From contig JACABB010000012.1 of NCBI GenBank assembly GCA_013376985.1, positions 1 to 64,000 on the forward strand: DNA of 64,000 nt. Direction: 5' to 3'. Both the position numbers and the translations under genes were made by a program. The stretch comes from Bacteroidales bacterium. GTDB taxonomy: Bacteria; Bacteroidota; Bacteroidia; Bacteroidales; Tenuifilaceae. This document shows, one piece after another, positions 1 to 10,101 of this stretch (its first letter is position 1; each line of letters begins with the position of its first letter). The notes under the pieces are model-generated. The model searched no databases, was not told the origin of the DNA, and was given only the letters and a program-made list of their open reading frames with translations.

Positions 1-85
1 GGTTCAATTTCCCGCCTCTTGGGGCGCATATTTTAACCTTGTGCGGAGGCTCTTTGATGCCCCGTTCGCTTGCGGCGGGGAGTTT
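1..85. repeat. GC-rich palindromic intergenic sequence
   Basis: This stretch at the left edge is much richer in G and C than its surroundings and contains two short hairpins: CGCC-tcttg-GGCG near 14-27 and CCCCG...CGGGG near 61-80. No convincing reading frame crosses it. Such GC-rich palindromic patches in AT-rich Bacteroidota genomes are often dispersed repeats, but only one copy is visible here, so that reading is inference. It lies downstream of the nuo operon terminator. Confidence 0.35.
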
Positions 86-118
86 CATTGTTAAGCAACC
101 TGTCGAATTTTATGAAAC

Positions 119-147
119 AAAAAAGCACGATCCTTTCGAATCGTGCT
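119..147 (-). terminator. intrinsic terminator of the nuo operon
   Basis: Read on the minus strand, an 8-bp perfect stem (AGCACGAT / ATCGTGCT) with an 8-nt loop TCGAAAGG is followed directly by a run of T residues. It lies about 50 bases beyond the nuoN stop codon and is the only strong terminator after the nuo genes, so it probably ends the whole operon. Its loop resembles that of the terminator at 35332-35363. Confidence 0.85.
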
Positions 148-199
148 CCTATATATTTAATTGACTTTATTGTCCTATTGGCAAATTGCCGAATTAAAA

Positions 200-1621
200 T
201 TACATACCAAAAGCCATCTTTGCTATCATCTCCCAAACACCACTTGCAAAACCAGTAATTACAAGACCAGCAATACAAAGCCCTAGGCCAAGTTTGGTCA
301 TAAAATCACTCTTAAAGTAAGGGATTGGAGTCTCGCTTTTGTTAATGAACATTGCCTTTACAACAAGTAGATAATAGTACAATGATATGATAGTGTTAAT
401 TGTTGCAATTAGTACAAGGATATAAAAACCTTTCTGTGCTGCTGCTGTGAACAGGAAGAACTTCCCAAAGAACCCAGCAACAGGTGGAATACCTGCTAAC
501 GAGAACAATGCCAACATCATAGTTAAACTTAATTTTGGATTGGTGTGGTACAGACCGTTATAATCATCGATATTTTCTTTACCCGATTGGTTCGATATGG
601 CTGCAATAACTCCAAAAACGCCAAGGTTTGAGAAAATATAAACTAGCATATAGTAAACGATAGCTGTCATACCCATTTGGTTTCCACCAATTACACCTAA
701 TAGGAAGAAGCCTGCTTGCGATATACTTGAGAATGCGATGAATCGTTTCAAGTTCTGTTGACGAATTGCAAAAAGGTTACCAATAGTCATAGTCATTACG
801 GCAATCACCCAAACTACCTTTTGCCACAAATCCGAAATGGTTGGGAAAACCTTGAACAGGATTATTGTAAGAATAAATACAGCAGCACCTTTTGAAATTA
901 CCGAAAGGTAAGAGGTTACATTCACAGGAGCACCTTCGTAAACATCAGCTGCCCATAGGTGGAAAGGAACCAAGGAGATTTTGAAAGCCATACCAGCAAA
1001 GAAAAAGATAAAAGCAAGAACAGTTAAACTGTTCATAGCAATTGCTGGGTTCAGCATATCAAAGTAGATGCTACCATACATACCGTAAATCATCGAAATA
1101 CCATAAAGCATAATTCCAGATGAAAAGGCCGATGAAAGGATCAATTTGATACCGCCCTCTGCTGAATTGTTTCTATAACGATCATAAGCTACTAGTGCCG
1201 CTAATGGAATAGTTGCCAATTCGAGACCTAGATAGAACATCAAGAAATCACCTGCTGAAATCATGTAGAACATACCAACTAGAGTCGAAATCAGTAGGAG
1301 GTAAAACTCAGGGAATTTATCGCTATTTTCCTCTGATTTAAGCCATGTATTGGATTGTATGAGGATTATTAGCGTTCCGATGTTTAAAATGTTTTTTACA
1401 ACTATATGAAGGGGAACTGTTGTATACATCCCTCCAAATAACGATCCAGTTTCTGCAGGTAAAAACCCAATAATGGCGTTTATCGCAAACAGGATTACTG
1501 CCAATCCACGGATACGTCCTTTATTCTGATCCGAAGTAAATATCTCGGCTATCAGTATTATAAGCGCAACTGCAATTAGTACAATTTCGTGGCGCATTAA
1601 AAGAAAACTATTTAAATTCAT
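200..1621 (-). CDS. nuoN: NADH-quinone oxidoreductase subunit N
   Basis: This is a 473-residue, highly hydrophobic protein of the proton-translocating antiporter-like family (Proton_antipo_M), of normal length for NuoN. About 14 membrane helices can be seen, with the family's conserved charged residues inside helices, such as the YLGLELATIPL segment and the FKISLVPFHLWAADVYEGAP segment. It forms one of three proton channels in the membrane arm of complex I. It is the last gene of the operon, 20 bases after nuoM and followed by a strong terminator. The identification is secure from sequence and gene order. Confidence 0.96.
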   Translation of the reverse strand: MNLNSFLLMRHEIVLIAVALIILIAEIFTSDQNKGRIRGLAVILFAINAIIGFLPAETGSLFGGMYTTVPLHIVVKNILNIGTLIILIQSNTWLKSEENSDKFPEFYLLLISTLVGMFYMISAGDFLMFYLGLELATIPLAALVAYDRYRNNSAEGGIKLILSSAFSSGIMLYGISMIYGMYGSIYFDMLNPAIAMNSLTVLAFIFFFAGMAFKISLVPFHLWAADVYEGAPVNVTSYLSVISKGAAVFILTIILFKVFPTISDLWQKVVWVIAVMTMTIGNLFAIRQQNLKRFIAFSSISQAGFFLLGVIGGNQMGMTAIVYYMLVYIFSNLGVFGVIAAISNQSGKENIDDYNGLYHTNPKLSLTMMLALFSLAGIPPVAGFFGKFFLFTAAAQKGFYILVLIATINTIISLYYYLLVVKAMFINKSETPIPYFKSDFMTKLGLGLCIAGLVITGFASGVWEMIAKMAFGM

Positions 1622-1641
1622 AGTATCAATAGATTAAACCA

Positions 1642-3147
1642 TTAAATCCCTGGTGCAATAGCTAATTTTTGAATAATTGGAACAAGGCTATGTTGAATCA
1701 TGTTCGACAGCCAAAGTGGTGCAAGACCAATTGCAGCAATCATTAGCAAAAGAGTAATGGTCGAAAGTTTTTCAAACCAACTAGCATCTTTAAAATGATT
1801 AAACTCTTCGTTCTTGATAGGACCAAGAAGCAAGATTCCAACAACTCTTAGAATATATACTGCTGTAACTACAATTGATGTGGTTACAACTATTGTTGCA
1901 ACTCTGTGGAACATATCGGCATGTTGGAATGCACCAACGAATACGGTCATCTCAGCAACGAAACCGCTAAGACCAGGAAGACCAAGTGATGCAAGACCAG
2001 CAATAACATAAACAACTGATAGGAAAGGAATGATTCTCATCAAACCACCCATTTCGTAGATGTTACGAGTATGAGTACGACCATAAATCATCCCAATCAA
2101 TGCGAAGAAAAGTGCTGTCATCAAACCGTGTGAAATCATTTGAAGGATTGCACCGTCCATTGCTGTTTTGTTCATCATTAGTAGAGCGAAAATTACAAGT
2201 CCGCAATGACTAACAGATGAGTAAGCGTTGATATATTTAAGGTCTTTCTGAACAATAGCTCCGTACGCACCGTAAACAACGCTAATGGTTGTTAAAATAA
2301 TGAATATCCAAGCCATTTCGTGTGCTGCTTCAGGCATTAAATACATTGCAACTCTGAAACAGCCGTAACCTCCAAGTTTCATAAGCACACCAGCATGAAG
2401 CATAGATACTGCGGTAGGAGCTGAAGCATGACCATCGGGTGACCAAGTATGTAGTGGAAATAAAGCTCCAAGTACTCCAAAACCAACGAATGTTAATGGG
2501 AAGAATAAGCGTTGTGCCCCAATTGGTATGGTAACTTTAGCAATTTCTAATAGGTTAAATGTTAATGGTTGTCCTGCTGGAGCTGAGTTCATATAAATAC
2601 CAAGTAAACCTACTAGTAACAGTGCTGAACCGCCCATAAGCATTAGGGTCAACTTCATTGCTGAATACTCCTTCGGGCCTGTACCCCAAATACCAATTAG
2701 AAGGTACATCGGAATAACCGCAAGTTCGTAGAATAGGAACATTGTGAATAAATCGAGCGAGATAAAGAATCCAAAAACCCCTGTTGAAAGCAGGATGAGT
2801 GAGATAAAGAACTCACGGTTTAGGAACTCAACCTCCCACGATGCGAATACCCCTGCAAAAAGTACCACTGCCGTTAAGGCTATCATGGCAACCGAAATAC
2901 CATCAACACCAATTGCGTAATGGATATTAAGGTTTGGATACCACATATAATCTTGTGTGAAAAGCATTTGAGCAGTATTGCCACCTGAGCGCTCTGCCAA
3001 ATACATCCATACAAGAATGCCTGCAAGGATTAGCTGCATTCCAGTACCAATTGCGGATACAAGACGAGCTTGTTTCTTCTCCTTTGTAAACAGTATTCCG
3101 ATAATCGTAATCGTCGGTATTATTACCAGTAATGATAGTACATCCAT
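1642..3147 (-). CDS. nuoM: NADH-quinone oxidoreductase subunit M
   Basis: This 501-residue integral membrane protein is the NuoM antiporter-like subunit of complex I. The family signature SPDGHASAPTAVSMLHAG lies around residue 235, followed by the lysine-bearing helix (VLMKLGGYG). The FYELAVIPMYLLIGIWG segment carries the conserved buried glutamate thought to take part in proton transfer. It lies between nuoL and nuoN with short spacers on the same strand, the standard nuo order. Nothing in the sequence suggests that it is the related MrpD or hydrogenase subunit. Confidence 0.97.
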   Translation of the reverse strand: MDVLSLLVIIPTITIIGILFTKEKKQARLVSAIGTGMQLILAGILVWMYLAERSGGNTAQMLFTQDYMWYPNLNIHYAIGVDGISVAMIALTAVVLFAGVFASWEVEFLNREFFISLILLSTGVFGFFISLDLFTMFLFYELAVIPMYLLIGIWGTGPKEYSAMKLTLMLMGGSALLLVGLLGIYMNSAPAGQPLTFNLLEIAKVTIPIGAQRLFFPLTFVGFGVLGALFPLHTWSPDGHASAPTAVSMLHAGVLMKLGGYGCFRVAMYLMPEAAHEMAWIFIILTTISVVYGAYGAIVQKDLKYINAYSSVSHCGLVIFALLMMNKTAMDGAILQMISHGLMTALFFALIGMIYGRTHTRNIYEMGGLMRIIPFLSVVYVIAGLASLGLPGLSGFVAEMTVFVGAFQHADMFHRVATIVVTTSIVVTAVYILRVVGILLLGPIKNEEFNHFKDASWFEKLSTITLLLMIAAIGLAPLWLSNMIQHSLVPIIQKLAIAPGI

Positions 3148-3201
3148 GGTTATGCTGTTAAATCATTAATTTCGTATTCAGCTATCTTTTAAATAATCTT
3201 C

Positions 3202-5124
3202 CTAGTTCATGAAAAGATACACGAACGAAAGAACCAAAATCAGTACACTCGAAATAAACACAAAAGCGTATTTCTGTAGTTGTCCTGATTGTAAATCTCT
3301 AATATGAAACGATGTATAGTTTGCAGCCCAAGCAAATCCATTCATTGTGGCATCAACAACATGTCTATCAAACCAAGCAACTGGCCTTGAGATGTAGGCA
3401 AAGATTATCCTCTTTGTTACGAAAAGATAAACCTCATCCATATAGAACTTGTTGTATGACCATTTGTATAGATTCTTAAAGGTAACAGCCATTTTCTCAG
3501 GAGCTCCTTTAGGTTTCATATACATGTACATTGCAACAAATATCCCAACTAATCCAATAAACACAGATGCAGCAGCGATAGGCATTTCAAGATGTGATTC
3601 AAAACCTGCACCATCAGAAGTTACAAGTTGGCTGAATGGCAAGTAACCAGCAAATATTGAAGCAACCGCCAGAAACATCAATGGTAATGTCATAACCAAT
3701 GGTGCCTCATGAGGAGTATGGTGATAATGTCTATCCTCACCCCAGAATACATTGAAGTACAAGCGGAACATATAGAATGCTGTTAACCCAGCAACTGCAT
3801 ACTCAACAAAGAATAAAACCTTATCGTGATGGAATGCAGCAGTTAGAATCTCATCCTTACTGAAGAAAGCAGATAGGAATGGAACACCAGCAATGGTTAA
3901 ACAAGCAATCAAAAATGTGATGTGAGTAATTGGAAGATATTTTCTTAATCCGCCCATCTCGGTCATTACATTGCTATGTACGGCATGGATAATTGAACCA
4001 GCGCCAAGGAATAGTAAAGCCTTGAACATAGCATGTGTGAACAAGTGGAAGTTCGATGCCATAAAACCAAGACCTTCCTCACCACCATATCCCGAAACAC
4101 CAAGGGCAAGCATCATATAACCAATTTGCGACATGGTTGAGTATGCTAGAACTCGCTTGATATCATTCTGTGTACATGCAATTACCGCTGCAAACAGTGA
4201 GGTAAAACCTCCAACGTAAGCAACAACGGTTAATGCATCGGGTGATGTTAAGGCGAAGATAGGGAACAAACGTGCTACCAAGTATACACCAGCAACAACC
4301 ATGGTTGCAGCATGGATCAATGCTGAAACTGGGGTAGGACCCTCCATTGCATCGGGTAACCAAATATGTAGTGGGAACATTGCCGATTTACCAGCACCAC
4401 CCATAAATATTAGCACCAATGCAAGAGTAACTACTGAAAATCCCATAAAAGTTATACCTGCTGCTTGAGCAATTGCAGGGCAACCTGGCGTTGTAAGAGT
4501 TACAAAATCGAATGTTTCGGTAAAGTATGATAGGATTAAAATACCAATCAAGAAACCAAGGTCGGCAAAGCGGGTAACGATAAACGCTTTCTTACCAGCA
4601 GCAATTGCAGATGGTTTTTCGTAGTAGAAACTGATTAGCAAGAACGATGAAACACCTACAAGTTCCCAGAAAATGTACATCTGGAAGATGTTGGTTGCTA
4701 ATACTAGTCCTAACATCGAAAAGCTGAACAGCCCTAGGAAAGCAAAGAAACGGTGAAATCCGCGTTCGCCCTTCATATAGCCATTGCTATAGATATGAAC
4801 CATCAACGAAACGGTGGTAATAACCACAAGCATCATCACCGAGATTGGGTCGAGTAGCACACCCAAATCGATATGAAGCTTATCGGTTAGCTGAAGCCAA
4901 ACCGTATTGAAAGCTATAATTTTATGGTATACTCCATCAACCTTACCATCAACAAGGAAGTACTTGTAAGCGGTAATATACGAAAGCAAGGTCGAAATGA
5001 ATAAACCTGTTGTACCGATAATACCAGCAATAGCGGGTTTCATCTTGTGTCCTGTTAGCCCTAATAAAAGGAACATTAACAAGGGAATTATCGGAATTAA
5101 TATTGTGTACGAAAAACCTGACAT
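3202..5124 (-). CDS. nuoL: NADH-quinone oxidoreductase subunit L
   Basis: This 640-residue protein is the NuoL subunit of complex I, the distal proton channel with the long lateral helix. The conserved segment FPLHIWLPDAMEGPTPVSAL lies near residue 250, and FWELVGVSSFLLISFYYEKP carries the channel glutamate. The C-terminal part (around 540-640) holds an amphipathic stretch and a final membrane anchor, as expected for the lateral helix. The gene sits between nuoK and nuoM with short spacers, and its length is typical. Confidence 0.97.
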   Translation of the reverse strand: MSGFSYTILIPIIPLLMFLLLGLTGHKMKPAIAGIIGTTGLFISTLLSYITAYKYFLVDGKVDGVYHKIIAFNTVWLQLTDKLHIDLGVLLDPISVMMLVVITTVSLMVHIYSNGYMKGERGFHRFFAFLGLFSFSMLGLVLATNIFQMYIFWELVGVSSFLLISFYYEKPSAIAAGKKAFIVTRFADLGFLIGILILSYFTETFDFVTLTTPGCPAIAQAAGITFMGFSVVTLALVLIFMGGAGKSAMFPLHIWLPDAMEGPTPVSALIHAATMVVAGVYLVARLFPIFALTSPDALTVVAYVGGFTSLFAAVIACTQNDIKRVLAYSTMSQIGYMMLALGVSGYGGEEGLGFMASNFHLFTHAMFKALLFLGAGSIIHAVHSNVMTEMGGLRKYLPITHITFLIACLTIAGVPFLSAFFSKDEILTAAFHHDKVLFFVEYAVAGLTAFYMFRLYFNVFWGEDRHYHHTPHEAPLVMTLPLMFLAVASIFAGYLPFSQLVTSDGAGFESHLEMPIAAASVFIGLVGIFVAMYMYMKPKGAPEKMAVTFKNLYKWSYNKFYMDEVYLFVTKRIIFAYISRPVAWFDRHVVDATMNGFAWAANYTSFHIRDLQSGQLQKYAFVFISSVLILVLSFVYLFMN

Positions 5125-5151
5125 AGTCTAAGGATTTGGGGATGACAGATT

Positions 5152-5472
5152 TTAATATTTCATCTTATCGACATTTTCAACATTGATAGTGTTGAAGTGC
5201 CTGTAAATATTAATAATAATTGCAATTGCAACAGCAGCCTCGGCTGCGGCGATAGCTATTATAAATAGCGAGAAGAAATGACCCTGAAGTTTATCGGGAA
5301 ATAGGAAGCGGTTAAACACCAAAAAGTTAATATTTACCGAGTTCAGGATTAGCTCAACCGACATTAGAATAGTTATCAGGTTGCGGCGTGTAAGGAAGCC
5401 ATAAACACCTGCAAAGAACATCAGAGTGCTTACAACCAAGAAGGCTTCCATTGGGATACCTGCGTTTAACAT
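5152..5472 (-). CDS. nuoK: NADH-quinone oxidoreductase subunit K
   Basis: This 106-residue protein has three predicted membrane helices and matches NuoK/MnhC in size and pattern. The middle helix contains the conserved glutamate in MSVELILNSVNINF, and a second glutamate occurs in the AAAEAAVAIAI helix; both belong to the hydrophilic axis of complex I. The start used is ATG at 5472; an ATG six codons later would also give a normal NuoK. It is 3 bases from nuoJ and 27 bases from nuoL. Confidence 0.95.
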   Translation of the reverse strand: MLNAGIPMEAFLVVSTLMFFAGVYGFLTRRNLITILMSVELILNSVNINFLVFNRFLFPDKLQGHFFSLFIIAIAAAEAAVAIAIIINIYRHFNTINVENVDKMKY

Positions 5473-5475
5473 ATC

Positions 5476-5997
5476 TTATTCTTTTGTTTTCTTACGTTTA
5501 GCAACTACAATCGCTCCAATCATTGCGGCAAGCAACAGCACACTGATTACCTCAAAAGGAAGAACGTAACCATCCCTCCCCGTGCCCAGCAAACTGTTCC
5601 CAATTAGCTTCATATCTATCTCTTTAGCAGCTTCCGTTGTAGCTTGAAACTTATGCTGAAGGATAGTTGTGATACAAAGAATTGCACCAGCAATAGATGC
5701 AAGCGCTGAGAAGTATGCTTTTCTCCAACCTACAGCTTCAAACTTTTGGCTGATGTGGCTGGTAAGCAAAATTGAAAAGATGATTAGAACTACAATACCC
5801 CCTGCATATAGGGTAAGCTGAACCCCGGCCATAAACTGGTAGTTTAGCATAAAGTAGAGCCCTGCAGTTGATACAAGCACTAAGAGTAAAAATGTAGCAG
5901 CTCTTAGAATTCTTCGGGTGGTTACAGTTAAAACTGAAAAAACCAATATAATAGCCGAAAACAGGGCAAACATGATTTGATGTACGGTAATTTCCAT
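5476..5997 (-). CDS. nuoJ: NADH-quinone oxidoreductase subunit J
   Basis: This 173-residue membrane protein with about five helices fits NuoJ, a subunit at the junction of the membrane arm and the quinone site of complex I. The segment YAGGIVVLIIFSILL matches the family's conserved third helix. Its ATG shares one base with the nuoI stop codon (TAATG), so translation is probably coupled. The C-terminus ends in a basic KRKKTKE tail. Confidence 0.94.
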   Translation of the reverse strand: MEITVHQIMFALFSAIILVFSVLTVTTRRILRAATFLLLVLVSTAGLYFMLNYQFMAGVQLTLYAGGIVVLIIFSILLTSHISQKFEAVGWRKAYFSALASIAGAILCITTILQHKFQATTEAAKEIDMKLIGNSLLGTGRDGYVLPFEVISVLLLAAMIGAIVVAKRKKTKE

Positions 5998-6476
5998 TAT
6001 TCAGCCCCTTTCTTTAAGGTTGAACCTTCTTTATTTAGAGTTTTCACAAGTTTTTCCTTGTTGAAAACAGCATGTTCGAACTTGTTCGAAAATACGATTG
6101 CATCCGATGGACAAGTTTTTACGCAAAGTCCGCAGAATGTGCACATGCCAAGATTGTAGATATACTTGTTGAGTGCTTTCTTCTTCTTTCCATCAGCGGT
6201 TTCGACGGTAACAGATTTTACCTCAATTGTTCCATTGGGACAATTGATCTGGCAAATCCCGCATGCGGTACACTGATGCTCGTTCTTATCGTTATGAGGC
6301 ATTACCAATTCTCCTTTGGTACGCTCATACATCTTAAGTTTCTTACGATTCTCAGGATACTGTTGGGTTACAATTTTCCAAGGCTTAAAAAAATAAGCGC
6401 CAGTTACCTTCATCCCAGTCCAAAGGGACTTAAGGGCGAAGAATATGCTTTTGAAGTAGTTAAATATTTCTCTCAT
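5997..6476 (-). CDS. nuoI: NADH-quinone oxidoreductase subunit I (2x 4Fe-4S)
   Basis: This is the ferredoxin-like subunit that passes electrons toward the quinone site of complex I. Two cysteine motifs of the C-x2-C-x2-C-x3-C-P type are visible, [12 protein letters not shown] and [12 protein letters not shown], binding two 4Fe-4S clusters. The N-terminal 35 residues form an amphipathic membrane-associated segment. I chose the ATG at 6476 because it overlaps the nuoH stop as ATGA; a longer frame begins at a TTG at 6491. With nuoEFG absent, NuoI and NuoB are the only visible cluster-bearing subunits of this complex. Confidence 0.95.
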   Translation of the reverse strand: MREIFNYFKSIFFALKSLWTGMKVTGAYFFKPWKIVTQQYPENRKKLKMYERTKGELVMPHNDKNEHQCTACGICQINCPNGTIEVKSVTVETADGKKKKALNKYIYNLGMCTFCGLCVKTCPSDAIVFSNKFEHAVFNKEKLVKTLNKEGSTLKKGAE

Positions 6477-7573
6477 AATCCAATCTGCCAACCCATTAAG
6501 ACAATAAATGCCATTATTAGAATGTTAACCAAGCTGATTGGAAGTAAGAACTTCCACTCAAGGTTCAATAGCTGGTCGATACGTAAGCGTGGGAAAGTCC
6601 ACTTGAACCACATCATAATGAGGATGATTACAACGGTTTTTCCAACATACCATATAACGGGAGGAATGAAATCCATTACATGGTTAAAGCTTTCGAGACC
6701 TGGTATATGTAGAGGCATCCAACCACCCCAGAAAATTGTAGCGGCTAACGATGCAACAATAAACATATTCATGTACTCTGCAAGGAAAAAGAACGCAAAC
6801 TTAATCCCTGAGTACTCAGTATGGAAACCTGCAGCCAACTCTGATTCTGCTTCGGCTAAGTCGAAAGGACCACGGTTTGTCTCAGCAGTAGCAGCAATCA
6901 TATAGATGATGAATGCAGTAACCGCTGGAAAGTGTCCTTTGAAAATAAACCAAAGGTCTCTTTGTCCTTCAACAATTGTCGAGAGTTGCATGCTCCCTGC
7001 AAGAACACAAATAGCGATAAGCGACATACCAACCGAAAGTTCGTAGCTGATAATCTGCGCACCACTACGCATTGCACCAAGTAGCGAGTACTTACTATTA
7101 CTTGACCATCCTGCAAGCAGAATACCAACAACTCCCATCGACGAAATGGCCATCACGTAAAAGACCCCGATGTTTAAGTCGATTGGGTGAAGCCCTTTTG
7201 CAAAAGGAATAGCAGCAAGTGCTAAGAATGAAGTGATGATTACAATAAATGGTGCTAGGTTAAAGAGTAATTTGTCGGCTTCGCGGATGGAGATAATCTC
7301 CTTCATAAGGAGTTTAATTAGGTCGGCAATGGTTTGAAAGAAACCATAAGGGCCTACCCTATTAGGTCCAACACGGTTTTGAATGAATGCACAAACCTTA
7401 CGTTCGGCATACACCAAATATAGCCCGACAACTGCGTAGAATGCTAGGAATAACACTCCTACAATAACCATTTCCCATAGGACTGCCCAAAACGGGGAGC
7501 ATGCTCCGCGCAAGGTAACGTCGATCCATTGGGTGAAACCTGTAAAGTCGTAGAAACTAAATGTAAATGGCAT
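6473..7573 (-). CDS. nuoH: NADH-quinone oxidoreductase subunit H
   Basis: This 366-residue membrane protein is NuoH, which forms much of the quinone tunnel of complex I. Typical segments are visible: [19 protein letters not shown] near residue 65, the acidic loop [20 protein letters not shown] near 230, and a final [10 protein letters not shown] motif. The length is slightly above the usual 325-350. The gene directly follows nuoD, because nuoEFG are missing from the operon. Confidence 0.97.
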   Translation of the reverse strand: MPFTFSFYDFTGFTQWIDVTLRGACSPFWAVLWEMVIVGVLFLAFYAVVGLYLVYAERKVCAFIQNRVGPNRVGPYGFFQTIADLIKLLMKEIISIREADKLLFNLAPFIVIITSFLALAAIPFAKGLHPIDLNIGVFYVMAISSMGVVGILLAGWSSNSKYSLLGAMRSGAQIISYELSVGMSLIAICVLAGSMQLSTIVEGQRDLWFIFKGHFPAVTAFIIYMIAATAETNRGPFDLAEAESELAAGFHTEYSGIKFAFFFLAEYMNMFIVASLAATIFWGGWMPLHIPGLESFNHVMDFIPPVIWYVGKTVVIILIMMWFKWTFPRLRIDQLLNLEWKFLLPISLVNILIMAFIVLMGWQIGL

Positions 7574-7597
7574 AATGTTTCGTATTCTATCGGTTGA

Positions 7598-8719
7598 TTA
7601 TCTATCAATATCAGGAATTACATAGTCAAGAGAGCCACCAATTGCAACAAGGTCGGCAATCTTATGACCTCTGGTCAAAGTGTCAAGAGCAGAAAGATTG
7701 CAGAAGTTTGGTGAACGGAATTTCATCCTGTATGGATTCTTTTCACCTTTACTTATGATGTATACACCAAACTCGCCACGAGCAGCTTCAACTCTTTGGT
7801 AATATTCTCCTTCTGGTAGTTTGATAATTGGCTTCATTTTAACAGCGAAGTCACCAGCAGGAATATTATCGATTAGCTGCTCAATTATATTCATTGATTC
7901 ACGCATCTCGTCAATACGAACCATATAACGAGAATAAGTATCACCTTCGGTACGTAATACCTCGTTGAACTTAACTTTATCGTAAGCATGGTAAGGGTGA
8001 TGCTTGCGAACATCGCATGAAAAACCGCTACCACGTCCCGATGGGCCAGTCATTCCGTAGGAGATAGCGTCTTCCTTGCTCATCTTCCCAATTCCCTTGG
8101 CTCTTTCCATCATAATGATGTTGCCCGAAAGTAATTCATCATACTCAGGTAGAATCTTACGGAAGTATACAATAAAATCTTTAACCTTCTTTTGGAAATT
8201 TGGATTGAGATCAGCCATTAAGCCTCCAGGACAATAGAAACTCTGGATTAAACGGCTTCCGGTGGTCTCTTCGAAAATATCAAGAATTTTTTCACGATCA
8301 CGAAGTCCGTAGAAGAAACAAGTTAAACCACCAAGATCCATACCAAATGAACACCACCAAAGTTGATGTGAAGCAATTCTGGCAAGTTCATCCATGATAG
8401 TACGAATCACCTTAACTCTCTCAGGCACCTCAATATCAAGTGCTTTTTCAACGGCAAGACAAACTGCTGCGTTGTTCATGTGAGCAGAAAGGTAATCGAG
8501 CCTATCGGTAAGATGAATAATTTGCTGGTAGGTCATTGATTCGGTCATCTTCTCGATTCCGCGATGGATGTATCCGCAATGAGGTTCAACTTTTTGAACC
8601 ATTTCGCCTTTTAGCGAAAGGACAAGACGTAACACACCATGGGTTGATGGGTGTTGAGGTCCCATGTTAATGGAAATCTCCTGATTGTCTGCCTCTGGAA
8701 TAATAATCTCTTCAGCCAT
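7598..8719 (-). CDS. nuoD: NADH-quinone oxidoreductase subunit D
   Basis: This 373-residue protein is the 49-kDa-type subunit that lines the quinone cavity of complex I. The N-terminal NMGPQHPSTHGVLR motif and the HCGYIHRGIEK motif carry quinone-site residues, and GPSGRGSG occurs near residue 225. It is separate from nuoC (10-base gap), unlike the fused NuoCD of enterobacteria. The C-terminal end YVIPDIDR is typical. Confidence 0.97.
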   Translation of the reverse strand: MAEEIIIPEADNQEISINMGPQHPSTHGVLRLVLSLKGEMVQKVEPHCGYIHRGIEKMTESMTYQQIIHLTDRLDYLSAHMNNAAVCLAVEKALDIEVPERVKVIRTIMDELARIASHQLWWCSFGMDLGGLTCFFYGLRDREKILDIFEETTGSRLIQSFYCPGGLMADLNPNFQKKVKDFIVYFRKILPEYDELLSGNIIMMERAKGIGKMSKEDAISYGMTGPSGRGSGFSCDVRKHHPYHAYDKVKFNEVLRTEGDTYSRYMVRIDEMRESMNIIEQLIDNIPAGDFAVKMKPIIKLPEGEYYQRVEAARGEFGVYIISKGEKNPYRMKFRSPNFCNLSALDTLTRGHKIADLVAIGGSLDYVIPDIDR

Positions 8720-8729
8720 AGTCCTATGA

Positions 8730-9179
8730 TCAAATAGTATTTACTGAAGGGTCGTAGTCCTTCCGTAACGGATAACCTTTCCATTCCTCATCAAGGAAAA
8801 TTCTTCTCAAATCGGGATGGTTAGTAAACTGTATTCCTAGAAAATCGAATGCTTCTCTCTCATGGAATTCAGCGGTTCTCCAAATATCACAAATGGTTGG
8901 GATTTGGGGATTCTGCTTATCAGCCGAAACTTTAACAACGATTACATGATGAAAAGTTGTTGATTCAAGATGATAAACTACTCCAAGGGTATCGCCATAG
9001 TCAACACCCGTTAGGTTAAATAGATAGTCAAAAGCCAACTCCTTATTCCCTTTAAGCTGCTGAGCAAGGTCATGCCATTTATCAGAAGCTACCGTGAGAT
9101 TGAGGTATTGTTTACCCTCATTGAGAACGGCTGTTGGCTCTATCTTTAGTATACTATCTTTCAATTCCTGGTTAGTCAT
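8730..9179 (-). CDS. nuoC: NADH-quinone oxidoreductase subunit C
   Basis: This 149-residue soluble protein is NuoC (30-kDa subunit) of the connecting module of complex I. The family signature is visible near the C-terminus: EREAFDFLGIQFTNHPDLRR followed by WKGYPLRKDY. It is a little shorter than stand-alone NuoC proteins of about 160-200 residues. It lies between nuoB and nuoD on the same strand. Confidence 0.95.
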   Translation of the reverse strand: MTNQELKDSILKIEPTAVLNEGKQYLNLTVASDKWHDLAQQLKGNKELAFDYLFNLTGVDYGDTLGVVYHLESTTFHHVIVVKVSADKQNPQIPTICDIWRTAEFHEREAFDFLGIQFTNHPDLRRIFLDEEWKGYPLRKDYDPSVNTI

Positions 9180-9197
9180 AAATTCAGGCTGAAATCG

Positions 9198-9740
9198 TTA
9201 TTTATCTTTTTTATTAAACATGCTCTCAGTTTTGATCTTGCGCTGGAGTTGCATAACACCATAAAGTAATGCTTCAGGTCTTGGGGGACATCCTGGAACG
9301 TAAACATCCACAGGTATAATCTTATCAACACCTTTAACAATGGAGTATGAGTTAACAAATGGTCCGCCCGAGATGGCACATGCTCCCATTGCAATAACAT
9401 ACTTTGGATCAGGCATCTGATCGTATAAGCGTTTTAGCACAGGAGCCATCTTTGGTACGATTGTTCCTGCAACAACAATTACGTCTGCCTGACGGGGGCT
9501 GGCACGATAAACCTCTATGCCGAAACGGGCAAAGTCATGACGTGCAGCACCAGTGGCCATCATCTCAATACCACAACAGCTGGTAGCGAAGGTCAATGGC
9601 CAAACGCTATTGCTTCTACCCCAGTTTACAATATTATCGATTGTTGTGAATAGGATGTTGCCGCCTGATTGTTTGAAGAGTTCGAGGGTTTCGTTATCCT
9701 CAAAATCTTCGTACTTCATCGATTTAATTTTTACTCCCAT
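9198..9740 (-). CDS. nuoB: NADH-quinone oxidoreductase subunit B (N2 cluster)
   Basis: This 180-residue protein is the PSST-type subunit that carries the terminal 4Fe-4S cluster N2. The expected ligands are visible: the double cysteine in [10 protein letters not shown], one in [11 protein letters not shown] and one in [12 protein letters not shown]. The ATG used overlaps the end of nuoA by 10 bases; an ATG seven codons further in (9719) would avoid the overlap. It is close to the expected 150-180 residues. Confidence 0.96.
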   Translation of the reverse strand: MGVKIKSMKYEDFEDNETLELFKQSGGNILFTTIDNIVNWGRSNSVWPLTFATSCCGIEMMATGAARHDFARFGIEVYRASPRQADVIVVAGTIVPKMAPVLKRLYDQMPDPKYVIAMGACAISGGPFVNSYSIVKGVDKIIPVDVYVPGCPPRPEALLYGVMQLQRKIKTESMFNKKDK

Positions 9741-10081
9741 ATCAAAGCCTTTTTCTTCCAGGCGTATAGTAGGCCTAGGACAAGTACAAAGAAGAATATC
9801 ACAATCTCAATAAATGCAGACATCCCGAGATCTTTCATAACAACCGACCAAGGAAACACAAAAACAGTTTCAACGTCGAAAACTAGAAAAATAATGGCAA
9901 ACAGGTAGTAACCTACGTTAAACTGAAGCCATGTTAACCCTTTTGTTGGGATACCGCACTCGTATGGATCGTGCTTTTGTGGGTTCTCTGAAGTTGGGGC
10001 TACATAATTTGAAAAAATTATCGCACCGCCAACCAGTACAACCGCTACAATAAAAAATAGAATTAAGAATTCGCCGCTCAT
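9731..10081 (-). CDS. nuoA: NADH-quinone oxidoreductase subunit A
   Basis: This 116-residue protein with three membrane helices is NuoA. The conserved DPYECGIP motif in the first loop and the helix [13 protein letters not shown] are diagnostic. It is the first gene of the nuo block, about 150 bases downstream of the floxA-like gene. A candidate -7 promoter element sits just upstream, so the block may be transcribed alone as well as by read-through from the hdr-flox genes. Confidence 0.96.
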   Translation of the reverse strand: MSGEFLILFFIVAVVLVGGAIIFSNYVAPTSENPQKHDPYECGIPTKGLTWLQFNVGYYLFAIIFLVFDVETVFVFPWSVVMKDLGMSAFIEIVIFFFVLVLGLLYAWKKKALIWE

Positions 10082-10101
10082 AGGCTATATTTTACGATTC
10101 G

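Noticed and set aside
6072-6905. 277-codon plus-strand open frame opposite nuoI and nuoH
   Set aside because: It is antisense to two certain complex I genes, has no recognisable domain, and its composition follows from the opposite strand's codons.
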